From positions 36,643 to 100,642 of the forward strand of contig JADDOH010005140.1 of assembly GCA_016648135.1 (NCBI GenBank): a DNA stretch of 64,000 nucleotides, in the 5' to 3' direction. The notes under the pieces were generated by a model that did not search any database, was not told the origin of the DNA, and saw only the letters and a program-made list of their open reading frames with translations. Source of the stretch: Agrypnia vestita (taxonomy: Eukaryota; Arthropoda; Insecta; Trichoptera; Phryganeidae). The translations under genes were made by a program, and so were the position numbers. Below are positions 43,338 to 56,725 of this stretch, piece by piece. Numbering within the stretch: position 1 is the stretch's first letter; each line of letters starts with the position of its first letter.

Positions 43338-45071
43338 CTATCTGTCGATGAATTCTTCTTCTTCGGACTCTTCCGTTACATGGCTTGGTTGCTGGGAGGC
43401 TGCGGCCGCTCGGACCAGGAGCTCCCACTGCTGTCTCGCCCAGTAATCCGTGCCATCCTGGGAACAAGCGAGAACTGTAATTAGTAATTAAACTCAAAGT
43501 AAAACAAAAAAATTGCAGCATGCATTTCAATAGGAATATTGTAGTGTGTCAGTTCTTTGGAATATATTTTATTACTGAAAATAAATAAATTATTGAAAAA
43601 TATGCTGGATAAAATAATTTATACTCGGTTATTAGGAAAACAGAAATCACCTCGCAGGACCATATTCCCGCCTTGATGTCGAAATGTTCAAGCAACCATT
43701 ACCTAATGTACCTAACTTGTATTTTTTTTCAATATCTCTGACTTATTTTTTGTAAAATGTTGGACTATCATTACAGTAACTTGTATTGAATATAAAAATT
43801 CATTTCCTTTAATACAAGTGAAGTAAAATAAAAAAAACTTCCAATTCCAATTGGAATTTCTGCAGGGTTTTAATCATTTTATTTAACTTGTTTTGAAATA
43901 AATGAATTTATCGTAATCGATATAAGTTACAGTAATGATAGTTTAACGTTGTGTAAAAAAAGTCAAACGTATTTAAAAGAAAAATGCAAACTTGCTCACG
44001 GTTGCTTGAACATTCTTGTCTCATAATCATGGTAGAAATGTAGTCCTGCGTGATTATTAATGTTTTCCGAAAAACCCTGTATAGCGTGTCTTGTCGCTAG
44101 TAGCTAAAACTTTGGGGGACTTTCTTCATTAAATTATTATTTACACTTGAAATGAGTGAAATGTCGACAGTTGCGGAGATAAGCCAAATGCCCACTAAAA
44201 TGTGCATTTTTAAAAAATATTCCTGCCTTATTTGCTGTTAAACATTGGAACATCACTACACTATCAATTCGCTTAGATACAAGTCAAATTAAATAATTAA
44301 AACCTTGCAGAAATTTATAAAAATATTAAGGGATTTAATCATATTTTTTGACTTGTATTAAAATAAACGAATTTTAAATATTACAAATAAATTAGTGAAA
44401 TTCCAATATTCTACAGAAAATAAGTCAATATTATTGAAAAAAACTTGTCTTTTATCTGTAAGAGACGCCCTGTACAAAAGAATTTTGTCACCAGTAAAGA
44501 GACAAGTAAACTCATTAAATAGTTGAACTGACCTGATACTGGGGATACTCGTCTCCTTCGTCAGCACTTTCATCGGACGCACCACTCAGTGAGCTGAGAC
44601 TGCAGTCTGAAACAATGAAAAATATATATTAATTTAGTACAACATTATTTTCATCATACGTGTTTTTATCTATTAAGAATTCCTTGAGAGCGGTACAAAC
44701 AAGTTTTGGGAGAAAATCACAAATGAATGAGATGAAATGAAATGAAAATCACAAAAGATCCTCACCCAAGTCACTAGTCGCGGCACTCTCGGTAGCCTCA
44801 GAATCTGAGCAGAGAGGCTCCTCCGCGAGCCCCGGAAGAGCTGCTGGGGGGCTGGTCCTCCTGGCGGGGGAGTCGTCCTCCTGGAGCAGGATCCTCGCCA
44901 AGCTGCCCGCGTACAGCATCGCTGCTCCGCTCCCAATTATATTTTCTTGGTTTGGCTGGAAAAATAAATAAAAAATGTTCTAGAAATTACGTTTACACAA
45001 GAATTCAACAACACAGGAAATTAAAAACAGAGAATCACGATATTAACACAAAGAACACTCACAATGCTCAT
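43338..45071 (-). CDS. Array gene copy U7: predicted 130-aa acidic protein, four exons
   Basis: Join: exon 1 45071-45063, exon 2 44955-44766, exon 3 44606-44533, exon 4 43457-43338; introns 107, 159 and 1075 bp. Exon 4 has the same protein as U6 (Glu120). Exon 2 combines the U6-type N-terminus with U4-type Asp54 and the consensus Leu26, and exon 3 has Gly75 as in U4 and U8. This mosaic suggests conversion or recombination between copies rather than simple descent from U6. Confidence 0.72.
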
Positions 45072-45155
45072 TCTGATAAATGCACGGTTAACGTATCGGA
45101 GATCTTTACACAGTGATATATCAATACCAATTGATTTTAATTCACTAAAAGCATG

Positions 45156-45164
45156 CTATTTATA
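45156..45164 (-). promoter_or_regulatory. TATA box of U7 (TATAAATAG)
   Basis: Predicted +1 near 45132. Upstream TAATTA element at 45216-45246, with one change (GGGAAACCCG). Confidence 0.7.
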
Positions 45165-45249
45165 TGATTTTCAAGAGCATAATACACCTCTTTCATATAA
45201 TGACTGGAGAAATATCAACCCTTGTTGTTAATTACGGGTTTCCCTAATG

Positions 45250-47079
45250 ATATATTTCATATTTCTAAGAAATTTCTTCCGTGTCTACCAGACACCTGCA
45301 TAAAAATGAAAGGATTAGGTTCCATATTGATGAATGTGTCTTGTAAATAAGTAATACTTTATAAATACGTTTTACATTTTTTAAGCAATATTTAAAAAAA
45401 ATTTAATACATAATATATGGGTGAATTTTTTTGGTAATTTGGTAATTTCATGTTTAAAACTATGAAACAAGAATTTTGCTCTTTTGCTCTCCTATAGTAT
45501 TCCGTGCTAAAGTTTTCTTCTATATTATTTTATTGAGTTCAAATTTTTTTTAAATATACAGTTTTGGGTGTTGAATGCAATTTTTCAGAAACGTGTGTGG
45601 ATATTGTTGAATTTCCTTTTACCTACGGGTATCTCTAATGAAATTCTTATTTCAAACGAATCTCTTCTGTATTTTTACTCCCTTTATATTAACTCGTGGC
45701 GTCTGCTTGCTTGCCGTCAGCAAAAACTTTGGATCAATTTTTGACCCTTTTCCCGTGATCCAATCGAGCTGAAACTTGGCAAGTAGACTCGTGGCGACGA
45801 TCAAGAAGATCTATAAAATTTTCGTTAAAAAAAATAATAATTATAGTATAATTTCGGATTTTTAGAAATTTTATTGGTTTTTTCAAATTAGAATCATTAG
45901 AAAAGTTTAATTTTCTAAATTTAAATTACTCCGTCGGTATAATAGGTACATCACTACGAATTTCGAAAATTTACAAAACAATTGGTTCACAGATGACAGC
46001 GAAATTGGGTTTTTTAATAAAATAAAAATAAATAGAATAATTTATTTCTTTTAGATTTCTGCTTAGTTTTGAAGAATTCTACATTACTCAAATCTGATTC
46101 TGACTAAATCATTTGAGCTGGAAATTTATAAGGTACGATATTGATGATAATTGAATCTATCAAAATCTTGACATCTTAAAACAACTGACATTTTAGAAAT
46201 ATATTAAATTTCTATAAGTTTTGTGTTATGTAATATGTTTTAATTCGTCTTTAATTATTGTAATAATTTACAAAGAAAGGAAGTATAGTAAAAACTTTTT
46301 TGGTTTTTATGGGTTACTTTTTTACTCCCTTTATATAAACTCGTGGCGTCTGCATGCTTGCCGGCTTGCCGTCGAAAAAACTTCGGATCGATTTTTAACC
46401 CTTTTCCCGTGATCCAATCGAGCTGAAACTTGGCACGTAGACTTGTGGCGACGATCAAGAAGATCTATCAAATTTTCGTTAAAAAAATTAATAATCATAA
46501 TATAATTTCGGATTTTTAGAAATTTTATTGGGTTTTTTCAAATTGGAATCATTAGAAAAGTTTGATTATTAGCAACGACAGCCCGATAACGTCGCGGAAT
46601 ATTTTCTAAATTTGAATTACTCCGTCGGTATACATAAGAGGCACTTCTCTACGAATTTCGAAAATCTAAATCGACTGACAAATGTTTTTAGGATTTAATC
46701 CCCAAAGCATGAAGTGTCTTATCAAAGCTCAAAACATCTGACATTTTAGAAATATATTAAATTTCTGTAAGTATTATTAACTTGCTGGTTTGAATTGATG
46801 CTAAAACCCTTAGCTCTAACCCGTAAACAATGACGGAACATTGGTTCGCGTCTTTGCTAAGTCTCAGTTTATATTTACAATATCCTTTTGGCGTTCCACG
46901 GAGAGGCGGTCGAAGCAACATACGTAGAGCGGCCGGTTTGCTGGCCCGAGCCAGCTTGAACCCGAGTTCAAGCCCCATATCCAGCCTTGTAATTTGTTTT
47001 TATTGACGTGAATTTACGGGGACGGACAGACAGGCAGACAAGCGGGCGGACGGACGCATGGACAGACGAACAGACAATG
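45250..47079. repeat. Block G with doubled module, and GACA/GACG tract (U7)
   Basis: Modules at about 45697-45950 and 46343-46640. The block then joins the CTTGCTGGTTTGAATTGATGC end of the SINE near 46785, and a GACGGACAGACAGGCAGACAAG tract follows near 47020-47075. Confidence 0.5.
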
Positions 47080-48060
47080 AAATTATTATGTTTGATAATG
47101 ATAATTCATTAATATCAAGGTACAAACCTTCTCTAGATGATAACATAATATATTATATATATTTTTATATTATTTTAATAAATGTAGACAGAGAGGACAG
47201 CCATCAAGGCTACACAAAAATTCGATTTTTTCAATTTAAATTGATATATGTACTATTGAATGTGGATAATTTTAACAAGAATTGAATATTATTAAACGGA
47301 TTGCGTTTTTGATACAAAATTAGTAGTTAAATAAAAAGTATACTAAGAAGTTTTTTTTAAATCTTTTGTTTACCCTCCAGTATTTGTTTACCCTCCAGTA
47401 TTGAAAAGCATTGGAGAAAATTTGTTTTTATAAATAATCAATCACAAATGTCATTCAACCAAGCTATCTTTACTAATAATATATATATTTTTTAAATACG
47501 AAAGAATTTATTTTTTTAATTAGGTAAGGATAAGGATAATTTAAAAAAAATCGTTTTTTTTTATTGATTTGTAATGATTTTGATTATTTTTATATAGGAA
47601 AAACGTGCAGAAATTTGAAAATAAAATTAAAAAACACTTGAGGTGTTTAAATAGCAATAATTATTCCGAATATTGTAACCATCTTTTGGCAATGGATCAT
47701 TCTTTTGATATTAATATTTTTATAAATTTTATAAATTTTACATACAATTTATAAAGAATCATAGTTTGATAAATTATAAATTTTGGAAATAAGAAAAAGT
47801 ATTAATAGTAATTTGAATATTATAAATCACTAAGTCCTTTTTACAAATAGTTATATTTTAAATTTATTTTCATGTTAGTAGGTACTGTATTTCATTATTA
47901 TTCATTTCCCATATATAATTTTTATATTTTGGTTTTCTATACTTCGATTTTTGACTTTTATTTCGTTAGTACACAATTGTATTGGTACTGACGAGGGGCC
48001 ATGAGCTCTGAAACTTGTTAATTTTTTTCAATACAGAAGTGGTGAAAAAAAAGTTCATTT
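47080..48060 (+). mobile_element. Degraded Penelope-like element with GIY-YIG remnant (U7)
   Basis: The GIY-YIG stretch at about 47565-47725 keeps Tyr-Ile-Gly-Lys-Thr-Cys but is then frameshifted. A CTGACGA hammerhead core follows. Confidence 0.6.
47998..48024 (+). ncRNA. Hammerhead-type core, sister of 9216
   Basis: CTGACGA 47998-48004, stem II GGGGC/GCUCU, GAAAC 48020-48024; identical core to the copy at 9216-9242. Confidence 0.5.
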
Positions 48061-48799
48061 TTATTAATTATATTATTCGAGCCCCATTCCAGGACACCAT
48101 CAAGTTAGTCCGATTCTCATAGCACAAGCGTTTAACTTATGTTGAGAATAGTAAGAATTTAGAATATTGATGTGACACGCATCCCGTGTTCGCATCTCTA
48201 TTTTAAAAAAAATATATTGAAAATTCATTCCTGTGACACATGTAAAATTTCTATAAAAAAATGTATGAAGATGATTTCACCGGAAGATTTTGCTACTATC
48301 CACGAGAAGTGTGTTACAGAAAAACATATTTTTTTCAAAAAAAATCATTTATTGGTCATTTCAAGTTTAAAACTACTTTTATAGTTTAACTCTTTTTTCT
48401 TACTCTTTCCCGACTTAAAATGTTTAAATATTTTAGTTTCAGTTGCATCGTGATAAAGGGACCATTGGCTCCGAAACATGTTGGTATTTTCAATAGTCAG
48501 TGGTGTAAACAATGTACATTTTTATTAATAACGTTTTTAATGTCACCACAAAAATTATTAAGCTATTATTCAAAACATAACATTATTATTGCAAGAACCA
48601 ATACCTGATACCAGTTCGCTTCATCCTCTAAATAATTTCAACAATTGAGACTGCTTTTAAATAGGTCCAAGTGTAATTCTTATTATTGATATCAAGAAAA
48701 ATCTTCTCGTCAATGCAATATTTCAAAATTGTCCACAATACATTTTATTTTATTGATAATGCTTTAATAGGCCGTGAAGTCTCTAGTTACTACCCATCC
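48061..48799. repeat. SINE-body fragment and Penelope-like terminal remnant
   Basis: Near-identical to 9301-10020. Hammerhead here is degenerate (GTGATAA near 48448). Confidence 0.5.
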
Positions 48800-48922
48800 A
48801 ACCCACCCCGACTTGAGAAAATCACACAGATTTGTGATCTCAACAGGAATCGAACCCGGAACCCTCGATATGAGAAGTCAGCGTCATGCCCACCAGACGA
48901 GGAGGTACGCCAGGCCAATATT
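48800..48922 (-). mobile_element. tRNA-derived SINE, antisense (U8 side)
   Basis: Carries an intact GGGTTCGATTCCTG B box on the minus strand. Same insertion as 10027-10147. Confidence 0.7.
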
Positions 48923-50174
48923 TATTAAAAATCAAAAGATATTAATAACGGGAGTTTATTTAGTTTAGTTTACTTATTTATATCTAGCCGAAACCCATGA
49001 AATAGTAATAACGACTTTTATCAAAATATTTGATTTTTTTTTTTAATATTTCCCTGTCGGCAAATGGACGGAACGTAAAATGGTTCGCGATTTTGCTAAG
49101 TCCTATATGTACTGTATTTTTGACGGGTAATGTAGACATAGCGAAGGCAACATCACTATCGTCGCCGCCTTCGAGTTTGACGGCCCAGGATTCAAGCCCC
49201 ATCTTCGGTCGTTTAATTTGTTGTTTTTTTAGCCGTGAATTCGAAAAAAATTTCGGACGTTACACGAAGTTACTGGAACAGAGAGACAGACAAATAGACG
49301 GACGTACAGACGGATAGACAACGAAATTATAACATTTGATTTTTAACAGTATTACTAATTTCTCTTTTTCATATTTTACATATTATATTCGAGACAAAGC
49401 TCTCATTCAATCAGTTCACATATTTTTACGTATTGGACAATTCACTTACATTATTTTATACCAGGAAGTAGGTATCATCAGATGGGATCTTCATAAAGTT
49501 CACAAATTTGTAAATAGACGAAAAATCCCCACAGTCCGGGACCACTGCCTTAAATCTTATACTAATGATTATTTAATTACCAAAATCCACAACTCTCACT
49601 AAGGAAATACAAAACACCATTATAATACAAAAATTCCAACTACCCTTCTAATGATAGTCATTTAGTACAGATGTAAATATTATGACCAGGAGTTTAATGT
49701 AGAGTTTGAATTTGCTTTATTTGTATATATACAAATAAAGCAAATTCAGAACTAGAAACTACCGGGTAGTTAACAAGATAATTAAAAATTTGAATTTTTG
49801 CTATTGGTGACATACGAGTATATATTTACATATATACATATGGCAAAAATTGGTAAACTTTGATTTCATATTTTTTCTGTGAATCTTAAATTGACAAGAA
49901 ACTTTAATATGCGAAGAAAACTTTTTTTTGATTTTTATTTCTTTGTTTTATCAGTATAGAAATTAATATAATTAATTACATCTGGCTAATTCATTTATTT
50001 ATTAAAATGTTTTTCAGTTTACTACCGGATGATCGGATTTTATGTAATCGGACGATTTTGTTTTTAAATAAAATACTTGCTAAAATAAAGCTAAAATATA
50101 TTTTTCTCTGTAGTCATACATACATAAACAAAAGAATTTTATTTCTATATTATTCTAAACTAATTTGCTTATCT
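48923..50174. repeat. Repeat with GACA tract, block A and block B (U8)
   Basis: 48923-49330 matches 10148-10570; 49336 onward matches the start of the window at an offset of about 49.3 kb. A short inverted pair, TTTGAATTTGCTTTATTTGTATA and its complement, lies near 49706-49750. No gene. Confidence 0.55.
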
Positions 50175-50460
50175 ACATCCCGTCTCCCCACGAGGGTTGA
50201 GAGGATGGAGCGCCTTTCTCTTCTGTCCTGACACTCGAATCTCGATTCATCCATCGTCGCATCGTCTTTGAGGAGTGTCAGGACAGAAGAGTCCTGACAC
50301 TCCTCGAAGAACCATCTTCCAATATCTGGCTAACCTGATCGTGTCAAGGCTTCTGCGACTGCCCTTTATTTCTGGCGCTGTCACTACTTTTAATAAACCT
50401 TTTTTTCTTGATTACCATTCTCTACTCTTTCATTTGCTGGACACAGTCATACCACCAAAG
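50175..50460 (-). mobile_element. RTE-like LINE 3' fragment, antisense, with an inverted duplication (U8)
   Basis: The segment GAGGAGTGTCAGGAC (50270-50284) is repeated inverted at 50291-50305, creating a 15-bp-arm hairpin in the middle of the fragment and disrupting it. Confidence 0.75.
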
Positions 50461-51152
50461 CTACTTTTTTTTAAATTTTATCAACTATTTTAAGATCAGC
50501 TTCGCTGATCATAATATTAGGATGAGAAAGCTCACCATTACTTATTCTGTTCTATGTTATATATTTTGTACAGGGTGTAACAGAGGTTGTCCACAATAAA
50601 AAAAATGTATTATTTGTGTATATCTACTTATATTCATTAATTTCTTTACATCTTCAGGGTGTTTTACGATGGAAAGGTTTTCCGAAACATGTAGGTGCAA
50701 TTAATGAATATTAGTAGGAACATACAAATAATAAATCTTTTTTTCTTTTTAATGTCAATCTACAAAGATACTCAACCTATTAAAAAAAATAGTCCACAAT
50801 AATTTACTTTACAATTCCTGCCTAAATTATGAGTCGAATATGTTGTAACATTAGTGTCATAATATAAGAAGTGATGGAGATAAGCGACCTCAAAGTTTAT
50901 TATATTAATAAATCATTCGCAATTAATCCAAGTCCAATAAAAGGAGTAAATCCTTTACTTAGGTTTACAATAAAAAAAATTTAAAATATTGAAAAAAAAT
51001 GCGATTACTGCTAGAATTTTCTTGACTCGTAATTTATGTAGGAATTCATATGTTAAATGTAGTGTACTAGCTCTGTTACACTCTGTATGTAAGTGTAAGT
51101 GAAGATGGGTGTATGTGAATAAAAACATGTTTATTTTTAAATAACCTATTCA
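50461..51152. repeat. Unit sequence upstream of the U8 poly(A) site
   Basis: 50495-50515 includes GATCAGCTTCGCTGATC, a small perfect palindrome also present in U1. 50750 onward is closest to U2 (4290-4680). Nothing coding. Confidence 0.5.
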
Positions 51153-51158
51153 TTTATT
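51153..51158 (-). terminator. AATAAA poly(A) signal of U8
   Basis: Minus-strand AATAAA about 125 bp past the U8 stop, as in U2. Confidence 0.6.
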
Positions 51159-51283
51159 GGACTCAAATATACACAACTACATACAGAAATTAAAATAACT
51201 TAAATGATTTGTACAGAAATTAAGTAACATAAAATAATGATAACAGTATATTAAACAACTCTCGACGCAGGATTACGCGGACT

Positions 51284-53076
51284 CTATCTGTCGATGAATT
51301 CTTCCTCTTCGGACTCGCCCGTTACATGGCTTGGTTGCTGGGAGGCTGCGGCCGCTCGGACAGGGAGCTCCCACTGCTGGCTCGCCCAGTAATCCGTGCC
51401 GTCCTGTGAACAAGTGAGAAGAACAATTAGCAATAAAATTAAAAGTAATCCATAAAAATTGCGGCAACGAGTATTGTGGTGTGTCAGTTCATCAATATTA
51501 ATTATTGCTTTCATTATTGAAAATAAATAAATTATTGAAAAAATGCTTGAAACAATGCTTGATACAACGGGTTATTTGGAAAACATTAACACATGAACGA
51601 TATGAGGCGCGAATCTAACCTCGCAGGACTATATTCGCGCCTTCATGTCGAAATGCAACCGTGACCAAATATAATTAGTTATGGTATAGTAAATGCGACA
51701 TCTAAATTTGTACCCCTTTTCAATATCTCTGGACTTATTTTTTGTAAAATGTTGAATCATCGTTACAGTTACTTATATCGAATATGAAAAATTGATTCTC
51801 ATTAATACAAGTCAAATCAAATAATAGAAACCTTCCAATGCCAATTGGAATTTGTGCAGGGTTATCATTTTATATAACTTATATTGAAAGAAATGAATTT
51901 TTATTATTATCGATGTAAGTTTCAGTAATGATAGTTCAACGATTTCAAGGCAAGAATACAGTCCATAGATGTTTTCCAAATAACCCTGTATAGGGTGTCT
52001 TGTTGCTAGAAGCTAAAACTTCGGGATTCTTCATTCAATTTAAAATGGTAAATATTCTTTACACTTGAAGTGGGTGAAACATCACGGAGATAAGCAAAAC
52101 GCACATAAAAATGTTTTAATATTCCTGCTTTACTTTCTGTAAGACATTGGACCATTACTACAATATCTCTATTCAATATTAAATATTCATTCGCTTTGAT
52201 AAAAGTCAAATAAAATAATTTAAACGTGGCAGAAATTAGTTTTTTAAAGGATTTTATTATTTTGTTTGACTTGTATTAAAATGAACGAATATTAAATATT
52301 TCGAAAAAGAAATACGGTAGTGAAAATCCAATATTCTACAGAATATCAGTCGCTTATCTCGGTAACTGTTCAAATTTCACCAATTTCGTAAAGAATATTT
52401 TCTATTCTAAATTGAATGTAGAAGACTCCCCCAAAGTTTTTGCTACTAGCTACGAGACAACCTGTATAAAAGAATTTAGTCACCAGTAAAGAGACAAGTA
52501 AACTCGTTAAATAGTTGAACTGACCTGATACTGGGGATACTCGTCTCCTTCGTCAGCACTTTCATCGGACGCACCACTCAGTGAGCTGAGACTGCAGTCT
52601 GAAACAATTGGAAAATATATATTAATTTAGTACAACATTATTTTCGTCACACGCGTTTGCATCTACTAAGAATCACTTGAGAGCGGCACAAACAAGTTTC
52701 GGGAGAAAATCACAAATGAATGAGCTAAAATGAAATGAATATCACAAAAGATCCTCACCCAAGTCACTAGTCGCGGCACTCTCGGTAGCCTCAGAATGTG
52801 AGCAGAGAGGCTCCTCCGCGAGCCCCGGAAGAGCTGCTGGGGGGCTGGTCCTCCTGGCGGGGGAGTCGTCCTCCTGGAGCAGGATCCTCGCCAAGCTGCC
52901 CGCGTACAGCATCGCTGCTCCGCTCCCAGTTACAGTTTCTTGGGTTGGCTGGAAAAGAAATAAATAAATTTTCAACAAAATTATATTTACACTTGAATTC
53001 TACAACGCAGGAAAATTAATAACGACACAAAACAGAAAATAAGGATGTTAATACACAGTAAACTCACAATGCTCAT
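51284..53076 (-). CDS. Array gene copy U8: predicted 130-aa acidic protein, four exons
   Basis: Join: exon 1 53076-53068, exon 2 52948-52759, exon 3 52598-52525, exon 4 51403-51284; introns 119, 160 and 1121 bp. Exon 2 is the majority Pro-Thr-Gln-Glu-Thr type with His54. Exon 3 has Gly75. Exon 4 has Arg99Ser (shared with U2) and a private Leu105Pro that would break the second helix-prone stretch. The 5' flank pairs with U3 and the 3' flank with U2, so this unit is itself a composite. Confidence 0.72.
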
Positions 53077-53160
53077 TTTGATAATTTCACGGTAAACGTA
53101 TCAGAGATCTTTACACAGTGATGTATAAATATCAATTGATTTTAATTTACTAAAATCCCA

Positions 53161-53169
53161 CTATTTATA
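53161..53169 (-). promoter_or_regulatory. TATA box of U8 (TATAAATAG)
   Basis: Predicted +1 near 53137. Upstream TAATTA element at 53223-53253. Confidence 0.7.
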
Positions 53170-53451
53170 CTATTTTAAAGAGCATAATATACCCTTTTCA
53201 TCTAATCGCTTCTGAGAAATATCAACCCTTGTTGTTAATTACGGGTTTTCCTAATGACATATTTCATATTTCTAAGAAATTTCTTCCGTGTCTACTAGAC
53301 ACCTGCATAAAAATGAAAGGATTAAGTTCCATATTGATGAATAATATGTCTTGTAAATAAGTATTACTTTATAAATACGTTTTACATTTTTTTAAAACAA
53401 TATTTTTTTTTGTTAAAATGTAATACATAATATATGGGTGGATAGTATTTG

Positions 53452-54280
53452 AATATTTCGAAATTTTCGTGATTAACTTTGTGGAAGTTCATTGTAAATA
53501 ACTATGAATAAGAACAAAACATTGTTTACTTCACAAAATGACAGTTTAATTAAACAAATTAATTAAAACGTTTTCGATGCTTACTGCATCATATTCAGTA
53601 ATATACATATAGTATAGAGAAAGAGCAAAATTTTTGTTTTATAATTTTAAACATGAAATATCAAATGCTACCTATGAATAAGAACAAAACGTTGTTTACT
53701 TCACACAATGACAGTTTAATTAAACAAATTAATTAAAACGTTTTCGATGCTTACTGCATCATCTTTTTATTTATTTTTTATTTTTTTTATTTTTTATTTT
53801 ATTTATTTTTATTTATTAGAGACACTAACAGGATAATGGGTACATGATACTCAGATAATAAACATTATAGTGAAGACTATGCCCATTATCCCAATTACAA
53901 GTGTCTTCGGCACGCTCTAGTAACATGTATTTTTGTAATTAATTATATTTTACATGTATTTTTATGTATATTATATATTTGTGTTTGAGTGTAGTGCGAT
54001 TAGTATTTAATGGATCTATAGGTTCATGTCGTCGTTTAGAAAATGGATGTTGTGTATGAGTGAGTTTTTGAACGAAGATAACGTGTCTGCAAGAATATCA
54101 GCATCAATGTTAGGGTCAGCACAATACAAATTATATGTGCGACACAACCTTGTAATGGGATAAAAATACATATAGTATATTACTGAAGATGATCCAGTAA
54201 GCATCTAAAACGTTTTAATTAATTAAACTTTAATTAAACTGTCTTTTTGTGAAGTAAGCAACGTTTTGTTCTTATTCATA
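53452..54280. mobile_element. 829-bp Penelope-like terminal-repeat insertion with 11-bp target duplication
   Basis: GATAGTATTTG flanks both sides (53441-53451, 54281-54291); the undivided target is at 7018-7028 in U2. Contains two direct copies of AATAAGAACAAAAC...GATGCTTACTGCATCAT (about 53506-53600 and 53677-53765), a T-rich stretch, a middle segment and an inverted terminal copy (54178-54280). Terminal repeats in both orientations and hammerhead-like cores point to a non-autonomous Penelope-like element. The ORFs inside are short and unrecognised. Confidence 0.7.
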
Positions 54281-54383
54281 GATAGTATTTGATATTTCAT
54301 GTTTAAAATTATAAAACAAGAATTTTGCCCTTTCTCTCCTATAGTATTCCGTGCTAAAGTTTTCTTCCATATTGAGTTGAGAA

Positions 54384-55435
54384 TTTTTCGATAATAGAAC
54401 TCAGGCTGTGGTAGTAAGCAATTACATCTCGAGTTGGGTTGTAGTTCCCAGCGGAGTACCCCAGGGATCACTGCTGGGGCCATTGTTGTTTATAATCTTC
54501 ATTTCCGATATTCACGATTGCTTTCGTCACTCTAAATAAATTTGACTTGAATCCCTCAAAATGTTCTTGTGTAGTTTTCACACGCAAAAAGAATATAATA
54601 TCATTTAACTATATACTAAAAGGAGAACAATTAGAAACAGCTACATCAATCAGAGATTTAGGGGTGATCAATGTTAGAAAATTATTATTCGATGAACATA
54701 TCGATTCTATTATAAGTAAGGCTTATAGGGCTTTAGGTTTTATCATGAGAATATCTAAAGATTTTAAATGTGTAAAGACATTGAAAGTACTTTACTGCAC
54801 TTTCGTCAGAAGCAAACTCGAGTATGCAACGCAATTATGGATCCCCCAGTATATGATCTATGTAAATCGCTTGGAACAAATTCAAAAAAAAATTATTCGC
54901 TTTCTCAACTTCAAATTCAATTGCGTTTCTGACGATTATGACAGTTCATGCAAAAAATATCACATCCTACCATTATACAAACGTCGCGAAATAGGTGATT
55001 TGATGTACCTACTAAAAATTGTATCAGGCAACGTCGACTGTCCTGAACTATTAAATAGACTAAAATTCCATGTTCCCTGTAGATCTCGTAGACGCAACTC
55101 AGTCTTTCACATTGATTTTACCTCATCCAACTATCGTCGTAATTCATATTTCTTGAGGATATGCGATGCATTCAATAAACTGATAAGATAATTGGATATT
55201 GAACTGTTCGAGTGCAGCCACACAAGATTAAGAAAAATTTTGAGTGCTGAATTTTTTTCTACGTAATAATTATGTCTCTTTTTCTCTTGTTCATTATTTT
55301 TGTATTATTTTCAACATGCCTATGTTTTTCTGCTAATAATTAAGTTTCTTTATCTTTTGTTTAAATTTTTAATTCTTTCTTTCTATATAATTTTTAATAA
55401 GCCTTAGTTTAATTCATAAATATTTATGATTACTA
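54384..55435 (+). mobile_element. LINE fragment (CR1/Jockey-like) with RT motif and C-terminal ORF
   Basis: 54443-54535 encodes Val-Pro-Ser-Gly-Val-Pro-Gln-Gly-Ser-Leu-Leu-Gly-Pro-Leu-Leu-Phe, the RT block before the catalytic Asp pair. The catalytic part itself is deleted. The frame resumes at 54547-55191 with Asn-Pro-Ser-Lys-Cys, Asp-Leu-Gly-Val, Ser-Lys-Ala-Tyr-Arg-Ala-Leu-Gly and Leu-Glu-Tyr-Ala, typical of CR1/Jockey-group RT ends. AT-rich tail to 55435. Inserted in block G of U8. Confidence 0.75.
54547..55191 (+). pseudogene. Reverse transcriptase C-terminal remnant
   Basis: A 214-codon frame, open but lacking the catalytic core upstream. It is a relic rather than an active gene. A shorter frameshifted copy lies at 16577-16863. 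Confidence 0.7.
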
Positions 55436-55441
55436 AGATAT

Positions 55442-56139
55442 CGACGGCTCCTACGTATAATAACCCACAAATCGACGATTTTTGGTTTTTTGTGTATTTC
55501 ATATGCATTTAATTATATCTTTATTTCCAAGAAAGGAAAAAAAATATTTTGCAATAAATAACGTTTTTTTCGGACGCATTTTATCGTATCTCAAACAATC
55601 ACATATTTTTTTACGAAGTATACTATCGTATGTAACACTTACGATAATTTGCGTTGGAAAATAACATAACATAATTTTATCGTATGTAACATTTACGATA
55701 ACATACGTTGGAAAACATAAGATAATTATCGTATGTAACACTTACGATAATATGCGTGAGAAAATAACATAAGAAAATTATCGTGTGTAACACTTACGTT
55801 ATTTTAAGTCGCGTATTTTCCGAAGTTAAATGTTGTAAGTCATTTATACGATATTTTACATCGCGTATTTTCCAAAGTTAAATGTTGTAAGTCATTTATA
55901 CGATATTTTACGTCGCCTCTTTTCCGAAGTATAATATCGTATGTGCATTTCTACAAAAACCTTTGACAATTTCGACTTTTTGTGATTATTTATGAAACTA
56001 CAGTATAAAGTAAAATATTGAAACGAAATTTCAAAAAAATTGGGCAATATTTAGATTTATACCGGACGAAAATATGTTCAAATCCTTCTCCTGTAAAATT
56101 GAATTTTGTGGGTTACGATATTATACGTAGGAGCCGTCG
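55442..56139. mobile_element. 698-bp terminal-inverted-repeat element, sister of 17211
   Basis: Same ends and internal TATCGTATGTAACA-type repeats. The left inverted repeat has lost TATCG (reads CGTATAATAACCC), so the two ends no longer match perfectly. Confidence 0.8.
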
Positions 56140-56252
56140 ATATATCTAAATGTGGAGACCTGTAATTGGCCATCTATATTATATCAATGTTTTCTATGCT
56201 TCTTTGTTGTGCTATTGGTCTTCCATGAACATTAAATAAATAAATCAAAATA

Positions 56253-56725
56253 AATACCCGGCGTTGCACGGGTTAAGGATCAAGTTTAAAATAAATTTAT
56301 GAGGGTAAACAAATTTAGATTCGAACGGTATAGATTTTCATCGAAAATATACCAGTGGGAGGGGATAGGGTAAAATAGTAGGGGGTAATTGTCGCATATG
56401 CTACCCGCCGAGTCCGATTTGGCACAGATTTGCATCGAAAATGTCAGGGCGGGGGAGAAGGGGTATGATAATAATTTGTATAGAGATAATAGGGGGAAAA
56501 TATGTTTCGAAATATTGAGTCCGATCGGTCAAACGGTACAGATTTGCATCGAAAATATGTTTGGGGGATGGGAAGGGCTATGAGAATAAGGAGGAAATGT
56601 TGCCTATGTTACCCGCCGGGTTCTAAAGCATATGTATGAAAAATTTGAATCGAATCGGACAAACGGTGTGGATTTGTATAGAGAACAGACAGACAGACAT
56701 TGAGTTTTATAGCTATAGATAAGAA
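56253..56725 (+). repeat. CCCGGCGTTGCA repeat (U9 side)
   Basis: Matches 18030-18505, with a local duplication/deletion around TAATTTGTATAGAGATAATAGG at 56470-56500. Confidence 0.7.

Noticed and set aside
52798..53019. Plus-strand ORF opposite exon 2 of U8
   Set aside because: Antisense shadow of a GC-rich coding exon; not open at equal length in other units.
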